NCBI RefSeq assembly: GCF_010206195.1
Contig: NZ_VIQT01000009.1
Location: 186,001-250,000, forward strand
Length of the DNA stretch: 64,000 nt
Origin: Anaerotruncus colihominis
GTDB lineage: Bacteria; Bacillota; Clostridia; Oscillospirales; Ruminococcaceae
Direction: 5' to 3'
In this document: positions 15,958 through 24,556 of the stretch, one piece after another
How the letters are laid out: every line of letters begins with the position of its first letter
Numbering within the stretch: position 1 is the stretch's first letter
Notes under the pieces: model-generated
The model's input: the letters and a program-made list of their open reading frames with translations, nothing else
Told to the model about the DNA's origin: nothing
Databases searched by the model: none
Position numbers and translations under genes: made by a program

Positions 15958-17037
15958 TTGACGCTCGAACAGATTCTTGCAGCAATCCAGCCGCCGTCCG
16001 CAGCGGCGAAGTCGCTTGCCAAAAGGCGATGGGACAGCATTGCTAAGCCGCTCGGAAGCCTTGGACTTCTTGAAGATGCGGTGATAGAAATTGCCGGCAT
16101 CCGAGGGGAAGCGCAGGTGTGTTTGGATCGGAGATGCGTCGTTGTATTCTGTGCGGACAACGGTATCGTTGAAGAAGGCGTGACACAGACAGGCCAGGAG
16201 GTGACGGCTGTCGTTGCTGAAAACCTTGTCAGCGGAAAAACGAGCGTCTGCGCCATGGCCCGCGCCATGCGCTGCGATGTGCTTCCGGTTGACATGGGCG
16301 TGACGCGCGATTTGGCTGAAGGTTTGCTTGTCCACAAGATTGCCTATGGGACGGGAAATATCGCGCGCGGACCAGCGATGACGCATGCTCAGGTGATCGA
16401 TGCTCTTTTGTTTGGCGCTTCGCTGGCCGAAAAGCTCAAGCGCGACGGGTATGATATCCTGGCGACCGGCGAGATGGGGATCGGAAACACAACCACTTCA
16501 AGCGCCGTCGCCTCCGTTCTGATGGGACGTTCGCCCGCAGAGGTCACAGGGCGAGGCGCGGGGCTGTCCGCAGAGGGACTTATGCGCAAAATCGATGCGA
16601 TTGAACGTGCAATCACAATAAATTGGCCGAAGGCGGACGACCCAGTAGATGTGATCGCAAAGGTCGGCGGTTTCGATCTGGCCGGGATGACTGGATTGTT
16701 TCTCGGAGCCGCCGTCTGTAAGATCCCGGTGCTGATCGACGGCTTTATCTCCGCTGTTGCGGCGCTGGCGGCCGCGCGCCTGTGTCCCGCCGCCGCCGAA
16801 TACGCGCTTGCGACGCATTTATCGGACGAGCCTGCCGCGCGTATGGTGTTGGAGACACTCGGCAAGCGCCCCATGATTACAGCCGGGATGCGTCTGGGCG
16901 AGGGGACCGGCGCTGTCGCGGCGCTCGGCCTGCTGGACGCGGCGATTGCGGTCTATACGGATATGAGTACATTTGACGATATCGCCATTGAGGCTTATCA
17001 GCCGTTTGACGAGGCCGCGGAGACTTTATCATGCTGA
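15958..17037 (+). CDS. cobT: Nicotinate-nucleotide-dimethylbenzimidazole phosphoribosyltransferase CobT
   Basis: CobT makes alpha-ribazole phosphate from nicotinate mononucleotide and a lower-ligand base. From TTG 15958, 7 bases after GGGGG, it has 359 residues; ATG 15940 inside cbiA is the alternative. Conserved points are KPLGSLGLLED, VVFCADNGI, TGEMGIGNTTTSS and the catalytic Glu region RLGEGTGAVAA. Presence of CobT shows that the cell attaches a lower ligand itself. No bluB or bza genes for making the base are in the window. Confidence 0.94.
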   Translation: MTLEQILAAIQPPSAAAKSLAKRRWDSIAKPLGSLGLLEDAVIEIAGIRGEAQVCLDRRCVVVFCADNGIVEEGVTQTGQEVTAVVAENLVSGKTSVCAMARAMRCDVLPVDMGVTRDLAEGLLVHKIAYGTGNIARGPAMTHAQVIDALLFGASLAEKLKRDGYDILATGEMGIGNTTTSSAVASVLMGRSPAEVTGRGAGLSAEGLMRKIDAIERAITINWPKADDPVDVIAKVGGFDLAGMTGLFLGAAVCKIPVLIDGFISAVAALAAARLCPAAAEYALATHLSDEPAARMVLETLGKRPMITAGMRLGEGTGAVAALGLLDAAIAVYTDMSTFDDIAIEAYQPFDEAAETLSC

Positions 17038-17564
17038 CACTGGTGACCGGCGGCGCTGCGAGTGGAAAATCCGAATATGCAGAACGGCTTACCGCAGCAT
17101 GCGACGGACCTCGTGTCTATATTGCTACAATGCAGCCGTTTGATGCGGAGTCTGTCGCGCGCATAGAAAAGCACCGTGCGGCCCGCGCCGGCCGCGGATT
17201 TTCCACGATTGAACGGTATCATGATTTAAAAGGGCTGCGCTTACCGTACAGGGCAAACGCCGTTTTATTGGAGTGTATGTCAAATTTGGCGGCCAACGAG
17301 CTGTTTGGTGAAGGCAGCGAGGGCGGAGATACCGTGCGTGCGATTCTTGACGGCGTCGATGCGCTGTGCGCGCAGGCGCGCGATGTGGTGATTGTATCCA
17401 ACGAATTGTTTTCAGACGGCAAAATATATGAACCCGAGACGCTGCGCTATTTGGATGTTCTCAGTGAAATTAACCGAGCGGTCGCGCAGCATGCACAGTG
17501 TGTAGTCGAGGTCGTCTGCGGCATACCGGTCATCCACAAAAATGAGGGGGAGAAAGCTGGATGA
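17031..17564 (+). CDS. cobU: Adenosylcobinamide kinase / guanylyltransferase CobU
   Basis: The bifunctional enzyme phosphorylates adenosylcobinamide and then adds GMP. It has 177 residues, normal for the family. The P-loop is TGGAASGKSEYAE, the middle carries ERYHDLKG and LLECMSNLAAN, and the end has VVIVSNELFSDG and an NRAVAQHA helix. It overlaps cobT by 7 bases and cobS by 4. A second, smaller CobU-like gene follows cobS. Confidence 0.9.
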   Translation: MLTLVTGGAASGKSEYAERLTAACDGPRVYIATMQPFDAESVARIEKHRAARAGRGFSTIERYHDLKGLRLPYRANAVLLECMSNLAANELFGEGSEGGDTVRAILDGVDALCAQARDVVIVSNELFSDGKIYEPETLRYLDVLSEINRAVAQHAQCVVEVVCGIPVIHKNEGEKAG

Positions 17565-18334
17565 AGCAGCTTTTGCGGTCGCTGGCAACCGCCTTTTCCA
17601 TGTATTCGTCCATCCCGATGCCGCGTGTCGAATGGCGTGAGGAAAATATGCGCTATGTGATGTGTTTTTTCCCAATGGTCGGGGCTGTCACCGGGTTGGC
17701 GGTCTGGTGCTGGCTGTGGCTTTGCGGGCTTTTTGACGTCGGCGCGCCTCTTGCGGCCGCTGTCTGCACGGCGCTGCCGGTTCTGGTTTCCGGAGGAATC
17801 CATCTCGACGGCTTCTGCGATACGGTCGATGCGCTCGCCTCGCACGCCTCCAGAGAGCGCAAGCTGGAAATTCTCAAGGATCCGCACACAGGCGCGTTTG
17901 CAATTATGGGCTGTTGCCTGTATCTGCTGGTTCTGTTCGGACTGTGGACACAGCATGTATTTACACCGCGCGCTACAGCTGCGCTTTGCATCGGATTCAT
18001 ACTGTCGCGCGTATTAAGCGGCCTTTCGGTTGTAACATTTCCATGCGCGAAAACAAGCGGGCTGGCCGCACAGTTCGCAAACGCGGCGCACCGGGCGCGT
18101 GTGCGCACGGTCCTCGCAATATTTGCCGCGCTTTGTGCGGCGGCGATGGTTGCTTGTGCGCCGGTTGCCGGCGCGGCCTGCTGTGCGGCGGCGATACTTG
18201 TGTTTATCTGGTATCGCAGCATGTCGCTTTGGCAGTTCGGCGGCATCACTGGCGATCTGGCAGGATGGTTTTTGCAGCTTTGCGAACTGGCAATGCTTAT
18301 GGCGGCAGTGCTGGTTCAGATCCTGTTGATTTGA
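17561..18334 (+). CDS. cobS: Adenosylcobinamide-GDP ribazoletransferase CobS
   Basis: The integral membrane enzyme joins alpha-ribazole to adenosylcobinamide-GDP to finish the nucleotide loop. It has 257 residues and about six hydrophobic segments. The family motif GGIHLDGFCDTVDAL provides the metal-binding Asp residues, and the start FSMYSSIPMPR is typical. Its position right after cobU matches the joint role of the two enzymes at the membrane. Confidence 0.94.
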   Translation: MKQLLRSLATAFSMYSSIPMPRVEWREENMRYVMCFFPMVGAVTGLAVWCWLWLCGLFDVGAPLAAAVCTALPVLVSGGIHLDGFCDTVDALASHASRERKLEILKDPHTGAFAIMGCCLYLLVLFGLWTQHVFTPRATAALCIGFILSRVLSGLSVVTFPCAKTSGLAAQFANAAHRARVRTVLAIFAALCAAAMVACAPVAGAACCAAAILVFIWYRSMSLWQFGGITGDLAGWFLQLCELAMLMAAVLVQILLI

Positions 18335-18372
18335 AAATGAACAAAAGCGCCGGCGGCGCGGGGGAGGTACTT

Positions 18373-18759
18373 ATGACGCTAATCATCGGAGGGCGCGCCC
18401 AGGGCAAGCGCGCTTATGCGCTCTGTCAGACAGGCTTAGGATCGGATCATATCTGTGACGGCGAAGTTTGTCCGTTAAACGCGGCGTTTGACCAGCCTAT
18501 CCTTGACCGTCTTCATCTGCTGGTCCGGCGGCTGATGGAGGCTGGGCAGGATGCGAGGCAGGTCGTTTTAAATGGTGCGGCGGCACATCCCGAACTTACG
18601 GTGATCTGTGATGAAATCGGCTGCGGTGTTGTGCCGGTCGATGCGTTTGAACGCGCGTGGCGCGAACAGGTTGGACGCATCTGCTGCGCGCTCGCAGAGC
18701 AAAGCTTACGCGTGGTACGCGTTTATGCGGGGCTTCCGACAGTCCTCAAGGGCGCCTGA
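18373..18759 (+). CDS. Shortened CobU-like protein
   Basis: This 128-residue protein has the two ends of CobU but lacks much of the middle. The N-terminus has a P-loop-like stretch (GGRAQGKR) in which the usual Ser/Thr after Lys is Arg13. The C-terminus keeps the CobU pattern VICDEIGCGVVPVDAFER and YAGLPTVLKG. The segment that carries the guanylylated His of CobU is not evident. ATG 18373 lies 4 bases after GGGGAGG. A full CobU is encoded two genes upstream, so this is a diverged paralogue with a changed role, perhaps binding rather than catalysis. Confidence 0.8.
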   Translation: MTLIIGGRAQGKRAYALCQTGLGSDHICDGEVCPLNAAFDQPILDRLHLLVRRLMEAGQDARQVVLNGAAAHPELTVICDEIGCGVVPVDAFERAWREQVGRICCALAEQSLRVVRVYAGLPTVLKGA

Positions 18760-18760
18760 T

Positions 18761-19348
18761 ATGGAACTGTTTTTGATCCGGCATGCGCCGACGTTCGGAA
18801 ATCTGGAAAAACGTTATATTGGCCGCACCGATGAACCGATTGTGCAACCACCGCCTGTTCCCATTCCAAGCTATCCACAGGTGGAGCGCGTCTATATAAG
18901 CCCAATGCTCCGATGCCGGCAAACGGCGCGGCTGTTATTCAGAAACTGCGAGCCGTTTGTTCTGGATGGACTGCGCGAATGTGATTTCGGGGTGTTTGAG
19001 GGAAAAAATTATGCGCAGCTATGTGCAGACAGCCAGTATCGAGCCTGGATCGCGGGGGAACTTGACGCGCCGCCGGACGGTGAAAGCACGCCGGCGTTTC
19101 GTTTCCGCTGCTGTGAGGCGTTTGAGAATGCTGTCTGCATGAGTCTACGCGACAACATCGCGCGCGCCGCATTTGTTGCGCATGGCGGCACATTGATGGC
19201 GATCCTGGAGCGATACGCAAACGCGCGGGAGGCGCAGGGATTTTACGCCTGGCAGGCGGCCCCTCTGTGCGGATGGGCCGCAAAGACGACGCCTGATGCA
19301 TGGAGGCGTGAACAGGCGCTTTTCGATATTCAGCCAATAGGGGGATGA
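18761..19348 (+). CDS. cobC: Histidine-phosphatase family protein, probable alpha-ribazole phosphatase CobC
   Basis: This 195-residue enzyme probably dephosphorylates alpha-ribazole-5'-phosphate or adenosylcobalamin phosphate. The phosphohistidine site is LIRHAPT near the N-terminus; VYISPMLRCRQTA gives the Arg clamp, ECDFGVFEGK the acid, and AFVAHGGTLM the second His. The start codon directly follows the stop of the CobU-like gene, with little ribosome site of its own, so translation is likely coupled. The cobalamin role is inferred from position. Confidence 0.85.
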   Translation: MELFLIRHAPTFGNLEKRYIGRTDEPIVQPPPVPIPSYPQVERVYISPMLRCRQTARLLFRNCEPFVLDGLRECDFGVFEGKNYAQLCADSQYRAWIAGELDAPPDGESTPAFRFRCCEAFENAVCMSLRDNIARAAFVAHGGTLMAILERYANAREAQGFYAWQAAPLCGWAAKTTPDAWRREQALFDIQPIGG

Positions 19349-19354
19349 ATCGGT

Positions 19355-20323
19355 TTGTTTGACTGCATTTGGGCGGTGGCGCTCGGGTTTCTGCTGGATG
19401 CGTTTTTTGGCGATCCGCATTGGCTGCCGCATCCCGTCCGGCTGATCGGATGGTTGATTTCACGGATCGAACCGTTTTTGCGCCGGGTTTTTCCCGATGC
19501 GCCAAAGGGTCGGCGCATGGCCGGAGCGGTGTTGGCCTTGATGGTTCCGGTTGTCTGCGCGGTCGCTGCATGGCTGCTCTTATGGGGTGCGGGTCAAATC
19601 AATCATTGGCTCGCAGTGTGCTTGCAGGCTTTAATGTGCTATCAATTGATCGCTGCAAAGGATCTGTGTACGGAAAGCATGCGTGTTTACGACGCTCTTA
19701 ATGCGGACGGCCTGCCTGCCGCGCGGCGGGCTGTCTCGATGATCGTCGGACGCGATACCGAGGATTTGACACAAAGCGGGGTGATAAAGGCGGCCGTTGA
19801 GACAGTGGCGGAAAACGCATCCGACGGTGTGATTGCGCCGTTGTTCTTTCTTGCGCTTGGCGGCGCGCCGCTTGGCTTTTTTTATAAGGCGGTCAACACG
19901 CTTGATTCAATGGTTGGCTATCGAAACGAACGCTACATTGACTTTGGACGCTGGTCCGCACGGTTGGACGATCTGCTCAACTGGTTTCCAGCGCGTGTAT
20001 CGGCGCTTTTAATGATTGCGGCGGCTGCCCCGCTTGGGCTGGACGCGCGCTGCGCCGCGCGCATCTGGCGGCGCGACCGCAGAAAACACGCCAGTCCCAA
20101 CAGCGCGCAGACAGAAGCCGCGTGCGCGGGCGCGCTGGGTGTGTGTCTGGCAGGCGACGCGTATTATGGTGGTGTTTTGCATCAAAAGCCGACGATCGGG
20201 GATTCCATTCGCCCGGTCTGCGCGCAGGACATTATGTGTGCCTGCCGGCTGATGTATGGCGCTTCTGTTTTGGCGCTGGTTTTATTTTTGGGCATCCGAT
20301 TGGCGGCTGTGATTCTGCTGTAA
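19355..20323 (+). CDS. cbiB: Adenosylcobinamide-phosphate synthase CbiB
   Basis: The membrane enzyme attaches aminopropanol phosphate (made by the threonine-phosphate decarboxylase encoded next) to adenosylcobyric acid. It has 322 residues with several hydrophobic segments. The N-terminal FFGDPHWLPHPVRLIG and the middle TVAENASDGVIAPLFF and YRNERYIDFG are family signatures. The TTG start at 19355 is 10 bases after GGGGG. A gap of about 90 bases follows. Confidence 0.93.
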   Translation: MFDCIWAVALGFLLDAFFGDPHWLPHPVRLIGWLISRIEPFLRRVFPDAPKGRRMAGAVLALMVPVVCAVAAWLLLWGAGQINHWLAVCLQALMCYQLIAAKDLCTESMRVYDALNADGLPAARRAVSMIVGRDTEDLTQSGVIKAAVETVAENASDGVIAPLFFLALGGAPLGFFYKAVNTLDSMVGYRNERYIDFGRWSARLDDLLNWFPARVSALLMIAAAAPLGLDARCAARIWRRDRRKHASPNSAQTEAACAGALGVCLAGDAYYGGVLHQKPTIGDSIRPVCAQDIMCACRLMYGASVLALVLFLGIRLAAVILL

Positions 20324-20413
20324 AAACAGTTGCCGCACACTGCGTATCCACCGATTACATGTACGGGTGTAAGGGCTGTTTGAAAAATCAAAGAATGAGG
20401 GAGGTTGTTTTGT

Positions 20414-21466
20414 ATGGGCAGAACGGTACACGGAGGAGATCTTTACGGCCGCCGCGTGGCGCTCGATTTTTCATCGAATATCAGTCCGCTTGGGCTTCCC
20501 GAAACAGTCGGGCATGCTCTGATCGCATCGATGGAAGCATGGGACAATTATCCGGATCCATTCTGCCGTGATCTGACCGCCGCGCTCGCACAGCATGAGG
20601 CGGTACCAAAAGATTGGATTCATTTTGGAAACGGCGCAGCGGATTTGATTTTTCGATTTGTTCAGGCGCTTCGACCGCGCCGTGCGCTGACGCTTGCGCC
20701 AACCTTTTCAGAATATGAATGCGCGTTAGCGGCTGTGGGATGCAGTATATCGTATCATACGCTGTATGAAAAGGACGAATTCAGGCTGACGGAAACCATT
20801 TTAAAAAAAATCAATCCTGCGCTGGATGTGGTGATCCTCTGCAATCCCAATAATCCAACGGGACAGGCCGCCGATCGGGTGTTGCTTTTACGTATTATAA
20901 AACGCTGCGAAGCGTGTAAGGCGGTTTTGTTGATTGACGAGTGCTTTATTTCATTTCTCGACGATCCGGATGCATGGACAGTGAAGGAATTCCTAGCAGC
21001 TCATCCCAACCTGGCGATTCTGCGCGCGTTTACAAAACTGTATGCGATGGCGGGCCTGCGCCTGGGATATTTGCTTTGTGCGGATGGGGAACGGCTGCGC
21101 GCGATGAATATATGCGAGCCTCCATGGAATGTATCTGTTCCTGCACAGATCGCGGGAGTGGCGGCGCTTTCCGACGAAGGATATGTAGCGCGCACACGCC
21201 AGATTGTCCGGCAGGAACGCGGTTATTTAACTCAGGCGCTCGGTAGGCTTGGCGCGGTGGTGTTCGGCTCCCAAGCCAATTATATCTTTTTTAAGCTGAA
21301 TGCCTGTCGGGATTTGGAGCAGAGGCTGGCTGAACGCGGTATCATGATCCGTCCATGCGGAAATTATCGTGGACTTGATAATCGCTTCTATCGTGTAGCG
21401 GTTAAAATGCATAATGAAAATGAGAAATTGGTTGCAGCGATGCGGGCGGTTATGGAGGGAATATGA
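20414..21466 (+). CDS. cobD: Threonine-phosphate decarboxylase (PLP enzyme)
   Basis: The enzyme decarboxylates L-threonine phosphate to aminopropanol phosphate for CbiB. It is a 350-residue fold-type I aminotransferase relative close to histidinol-phosphate aminotransferase. Motifs are [10 protein letters not shown] at the N-terminus, [17 protein letters not shown], and the PLP lysine at residue 208 in [18 protein letters not shown] 20414 lies 9 bases after GGGAGG. Its place between cbiB and cbiP separates it from true histidine genes. Confidence 0.92.
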   Translation: MGRTVHGGDLYGRRVALDFSSNISPLGLPETVGHALIASMEAWDNYPDPFCRDLTAALAQHEAVPKDWIHFGNGAADLIFRFVQALRPRRALTLAPTFSEYECALAAVGCSISYHTLYEKDEFRLTETILKKINPALDVVILCNPNNPTGQAADRVLLLRIIKRCEACKAVLLIDECFISFLDDPDAWTVKEFLAAHPNLAILRAFTKLYAMAGLRLGYLLCADGERLRAMNICEPPWNVSVPAQIAGVAALSDEGYVARTRQIVRQERGYLTQALGRLGAVVFGSQANYIFFKLNACRDLEQRLAERGIMIRPCGNYRGLDNRFYRVAVKMHNENEKLVAAMRAVMEGI

Positions 21467-22965
21467 CGATGGCGCAGGCGATTATGGTGCAGGGAACGGC
21501 TTCAAGCGCGGGAAAGAGTCTGCTGGCAACGGCGCTGTGTCGTATTTTTGCACAGGATGGATATACAGTCGCGCCATTTAAATCACAGAATATGGCGCTC
21601 AATTCGTTTATTACGCACGACGGCCTTGAAATGGGCCGCGCGCAGGCAGTGCAGGCGCAAGCAGCCGGAATTGCTCCATCAGTCTGGATGAATCCGATTC
21701 TGCTCAAACCGTCGAGCGACACAGGCTCGCAGGTAATTGTAAACGGTGAGGTGCGCGGAAATATGAGCGCCGCCGCATATTTTCAGATGAAGCATACGCT
21801 CATACCTGAGATTTGCAAGGCGTATCATAAGCTGGCCAAGCAGTATGATATTATTGTAATCGAGGGCGCGGGCAGCCCGGCCGAAATCAATCTGAAAGCG
21901 GATGATATCGTCAACATGGGACTGGCAAGGCTTGTCCGCGCGCCCGTGCTGTTGGTCGGAGACATTGACCGCGGCGGTGTATTCGCGTCGCTCGCTGGAA
22001 CCATGCTCCTGTTGGAGGAGGAGGAACGCACGCTTGTCAAGGGCCTTGTCATCAATAAATTCCGTGGGGATAAAACGATTCTGGCTCCGGGGCTTTCCAT
22101 GATTGAGGAGATCACCGGTGTGCCAGTCGCCGGTGTGATGCCTTATCTGCATGTCGACATCGACGACGAGGACAGCCTTTCAGACCGGCTGATGGAACGC
22201 CGCGCGGTGCAGGCGGTTGATATTGTGGTGGCGCGCCTGCCGCATATCTCCAACTTTACCGATTTTAATCCCCTGGAACTGGTCGGCGGCGTTTCCGTGC
22301 GTTATGTCGGGCGCGCCTGTGATTTTGGAGCGCCGGACCTTGTGATTTTACCGGGTACAAAAAATACGATGAGCGATCTTTTGTGGCTGCGTCAAAACGG
22401 GCTTGAGGCGTTGATCAAAAAGCACGCGGCGTCCGGCGGTCCTGTACTGGGCATCTGTGGCGGCTATCAGATGCTCGGGCGGACACTGCTCGATCCTGAT
22501 GGCGTGGAGCACGGCGGTATGCTGGACGGATTTGGGCTGCTGCCGGTCGATACCGTTTTTGCCCGTGAAAAGACGCGCGAGCGTGTCACAGGCGCGTTTG
22601 CTTTGGCCGGCGGCCTGTTGGCAGGGCTTTCCGGCGCGCCGATCGAAGGGTATGAAATTCATATGGGGCGTACGGAGTCCTCCGCGCCCCTGACCCGCCT
22701 GCGCACGTTCGATGGCCGGGAAAAGGAGGATGGCTGTGTCTGCCGAAACGTATATGGTACGTATGTACATGGGCTGTTTGACCGTGAGGAGAGCGTGCAG
22801 GGGCTGATTGCCGCGCTGTGTGCGGCCAAGGGGCTGGATGCGGATGCTGTCACGGCTTTCGACGCGGCATCGCATCGGCAGGCGCAGTATGATCTGTTGG
22901 CAGACGCGGCGCGCGAACATCTTGATATGAAGAAAATTTACCGTATTTTGGAGGAAGGTATATGA
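21463..22965 (+). CDS. cbiP: Cobyric acid synthase CbiP
   Basis: CbiP amidates the b, d, e and g side chains of adenosylcobyrinate diamide. It has 500 residues. The N-terminal ATPase domain opens with [20 protein letters not shown] and continues with [11 protein letters not shown]. The C-terminal glutamine amidotransferase domain has the nucleophile Cys in [12 protein letters not shown] and the late His in [10 protein letters not shown]. It overlaps both neighbours by 4 bases. Confidence 0.95.
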   Translation: MTMAQAIMVQGTASSAGKSLLATALCRIFAQDGYTVAPFKSQNMALNSFITHDGLEMGRAQAVQAQAAGIAPSVWMNPILLKPSSDTGSQVIVNGEVRGNMSAAAYFQMKHTLIPEICKAYHKLAKQYDIIVIEGAGSPAEINLKADDIVNMGLARLVRAPVLLVGDIDRGGVFASLAGTMLLLEEEERTLVKGLVINKFRGDKTILAPGLSMIEEITGVPVAGVMPYLHVDIDDEDSLSDRLMERRAVQAVDIVVARLPHISNFTDFNPLELVGGVSVRYVGRACDFGAPDLVILPGTKNTMSDLLWLRQNGLEALIKKHAASGGPVLGICGGYQMLGRTLLDPDGVEHGGMLDGFGLLPVDTVFAREKTRERVTGAFALAGGLLAGLSGAPIEGYEIHMGRTESSAPLTRLRTFDGREKEDGCVCRNVYGTYVHGLFDREESVQGLIAALCAAKGLDADAVTAFDAASHRQAQYDLLADAAREHLDMKKIYRILEEGI

Positions 22966-23486
22966 AAGGGCTTATTCATATTTATTGCGGTGACGGCAAG
23001 GGAAAGACAACAGCCGCAACCGGTCTGGCGGTACGCGCGGCGGGCTGTGGAATGAAAGTGCTGCTGGTGCAGTTCCTCAAAGGCCAGGAAACCGGCGAGC
23101 TGCGCGCGCTCGCAAATATTCCGGGTATTACGGTGCTGCGCGGCAAGGCGAGTGAAAAATTTACGTTTCAGATGGACGGGCGAGAATTGCAGCAGACGTA
23201 TGATCTCAATACAAAAAATCTGCTCACCGCTGTTGAGCAGGCGCGCACTGGCGCATGCGACCTGTTGGTGCTCGACGAGGTGATGGGCGCGCTGTCCTGT
23301 CAGCTCATCGACGAGGATTTGCTGCGCAGTCTTGTGGAGCAAAAGCCGGATCGGCTCGAGCTTGTGATGACCGGACGAAATCCGCCGGATTGGCTGATTG
23401 AGGCCGCTGATTATGTTTCCGAGATCAAAAAAGTCAAACACCCATATGATCGCGGCGTTTCGGCGCGGCGCGGCATTGAGATGTAA
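22962..23486 (+). CDS. cobO: Cob(I)yrinic acid a,c-diamide adenosyltransferase CobO/BtuR
   Basis: This enzyme transfers the adenosyl group of ATP to Co(I) of the corrinoid. It has 174 residues, with P-loop [12 protein letters not shown], the phosphate-binding strand [11 protein letters not shown], and the C-terminal [11 protein letters not shown] tail typical of the CobA/CobO family. ATG 22962 overlaps cbiP. Confidence 0.93.
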   Translation: MKGLIHIYCGDGKGKTTAATGLAVRAAGCGMKVLLVQFLKGQETGELRALANIPGITVLRGKASEKFTFQMDGRELQQTYDLNTKNLLTAVEQARTGACDLLVLDEVMGALSCQLIDEDLLRSLVEQKPDRLELVMTGRNPPDWLIEAADYVSEIKKVKHPYDRGVSARRGIEM

Positions 23487-23496
23487 GGGGGCGCAT

Positions 23497-24141
23497 ATGA
23501 CGTATCCATTTGAAACCATTCTGCCCGCGGACATTGAGCGCCGCAGCTTTGAAATGATTGCACAGGAGCTTGACGCACAGGGCGTCCGTCTCGATGAAGA
23601 AACCGACCCGATTGTCCGCCGCGTGATCCATACAACCGCTGATTTTGAATATGCACGGAACCTCGTCTTTTCGCCGGATGCAGTACAGGCGGCCCATGCC
23701 GCGCTGCGCGCCGGTGTACCGGTTGTTACCGACACACAGATGGCGCGCGCGGGCATCAATAAAAAAAGTCTCGCGCGCTTCGGCGGGGAGGTGCTGTGCT
23801 TTATGTCTGACGACGATGTTGCCGAAGCCGCGCGCGTAAACGGTACAACACGTGCAACCGCTTGCATGGATAAGGCGTGTACGCTGGAGCGCCCATTCAT
23901 TTTTGCTGTCGGCAATGCGCCGACGGCTCTGATTCGTCTTTATGAGCTGATCGGGGAAGGGAAGCTGCATCCGGCGCTGATCGTCGGCGTTCCGGTTGGC
24001 TTTGTAAATGTTGTCGAATCAAAGGAACTGATCCTGAAAACAGATGTGCCGTATATTGTTGCGCGCGGCCGTAAGGGCGGCAGCAACGTCGCCGCAGCCA
24101 TCATCAATGCGCTGCTTTATAGCTTGGATGGCGCGCGCTGA
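23497..24141 (+). CDS. cbiC: Cobalt-precorrin-8 methylmutase CbiC
   Basis: CbiC moves the methyl group from C11 to C12, giving cobyrinic acid. It has 214 residues. The catalytic His is in VRRVIHTTADFEY, and GVPVVTDTQM, GNAPTAL and GVPVGFVNV are conserved. ATG 23497 lies 4 bases after GGGGG. Although it acts mid-pathway, it is the last gene of the operon and is followed by a strong terminator. Confidence 0.94.
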   Translation: MTYPFETILPADIERRSFEMIAQELDAQGVRLDEETDPIVRRVIHTTADFEYARNLVFSPDAVQAAHAALRAGVPVVTDTQMARAGINKKSLARFGGEVLCFMSDDDVAEAARVNGTTRATACMDKACTLERPFIFAVGNAPTALIRLYELIGEGKLHPALIVGVPVGFVNVVESKELILKTDVPYIVARGRKGGSNVAAAIINALLYSLDGAR

Positions 24142-24164
24142 AAACAAAGCCGCGGCAAAAAAAG

Positions 24165-24201
24165 AAAAGGCGTACCCAACCACTGGTTGGGTACGCCTTT
24201 T
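24165..24201. terminator. Bidirectional terminator ending the cobalamin operon
   Basis: The arms AAAAGGCGTACCCAACCA and its exact complement form an 18-bp stem with a one-base centre (in practice a small loop). The A-run and T-run let it serve both the cobalamin operon and the convergent 2Fe-2S gene. Confidence 0.9.
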
Positions 24202-24212
24202 CTCAATCGATA

Positions 24213-24521
24213 CTATTTGCTGATCAGATCACGGATAACCGTTTTGCCCGCTGGTTCAAGCAGCAGTTCATCTGTATCAGCGCGCTCTTTACAGGCCAGC
24301 CGCGGTTTGCCATTGATTTTAATCAGGCATTTGCCGCATGCAGCCTGCTTGCAGGCGGCGTGTGAAAAGAATGCGAGTGTGTTGTCCAAATGCGTATAAA
24401 TATATTCCAGTACGTTCATGACGGACAAGACCTCGTGCTCGTCCACCGGGACGGAATATTCCTGCGTATAAGCGCCTTTTTCCGCGCTGTACCGCCGGAT
24501 TGTTGTAGCGATGGTTCTCAT
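24213..24521 (-). CDS. Lone 2Fe-2S protein (FrdB/SdhB N-terminal domain-like)
   Basis: This 102-residue protein corresponds to only the plant-ferredoxin-type domain of fumarate reductase/succinate dehydrogenase iron-sulfur subunits. Cysteines 57, 62, 65 and 77 (ACKQAACGKC, then RLAC) are the cluster ligands. The C-terminal domain with the 4Fe-4S and 3Fe-4S clusters is absent. It is the last gene of the minus-strand locus, 35 bases after the flavoprotein, so the pair most likely forms a two-subunit soluble oxidoreductase with an electron donor or acceptor not encoded here. Confidence 0.85.
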   Translation of the reverse strand: MRTIATTIRRYSAEKGAYTQEYSVPVDEHEVLSVMNVLEYIYTHLDNTLAFFSHAACKQAACGKCLIKINGKPRLACKERADTDELLLEPAGKTVIRDLISK

Positions 24522-24556
24522 CGGATTCCTCCTGTATCTGCGGCTAGTTTTGACGG

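Noticed and set aside
22938..23915. Minus-strand frame of 325 codons opposite cobO and cbiC
   Set aside because: It is fully antisense to two well-recognised cobalamin genes; composition is Arg/Ser/Ala-rich and there is no ribosome site.
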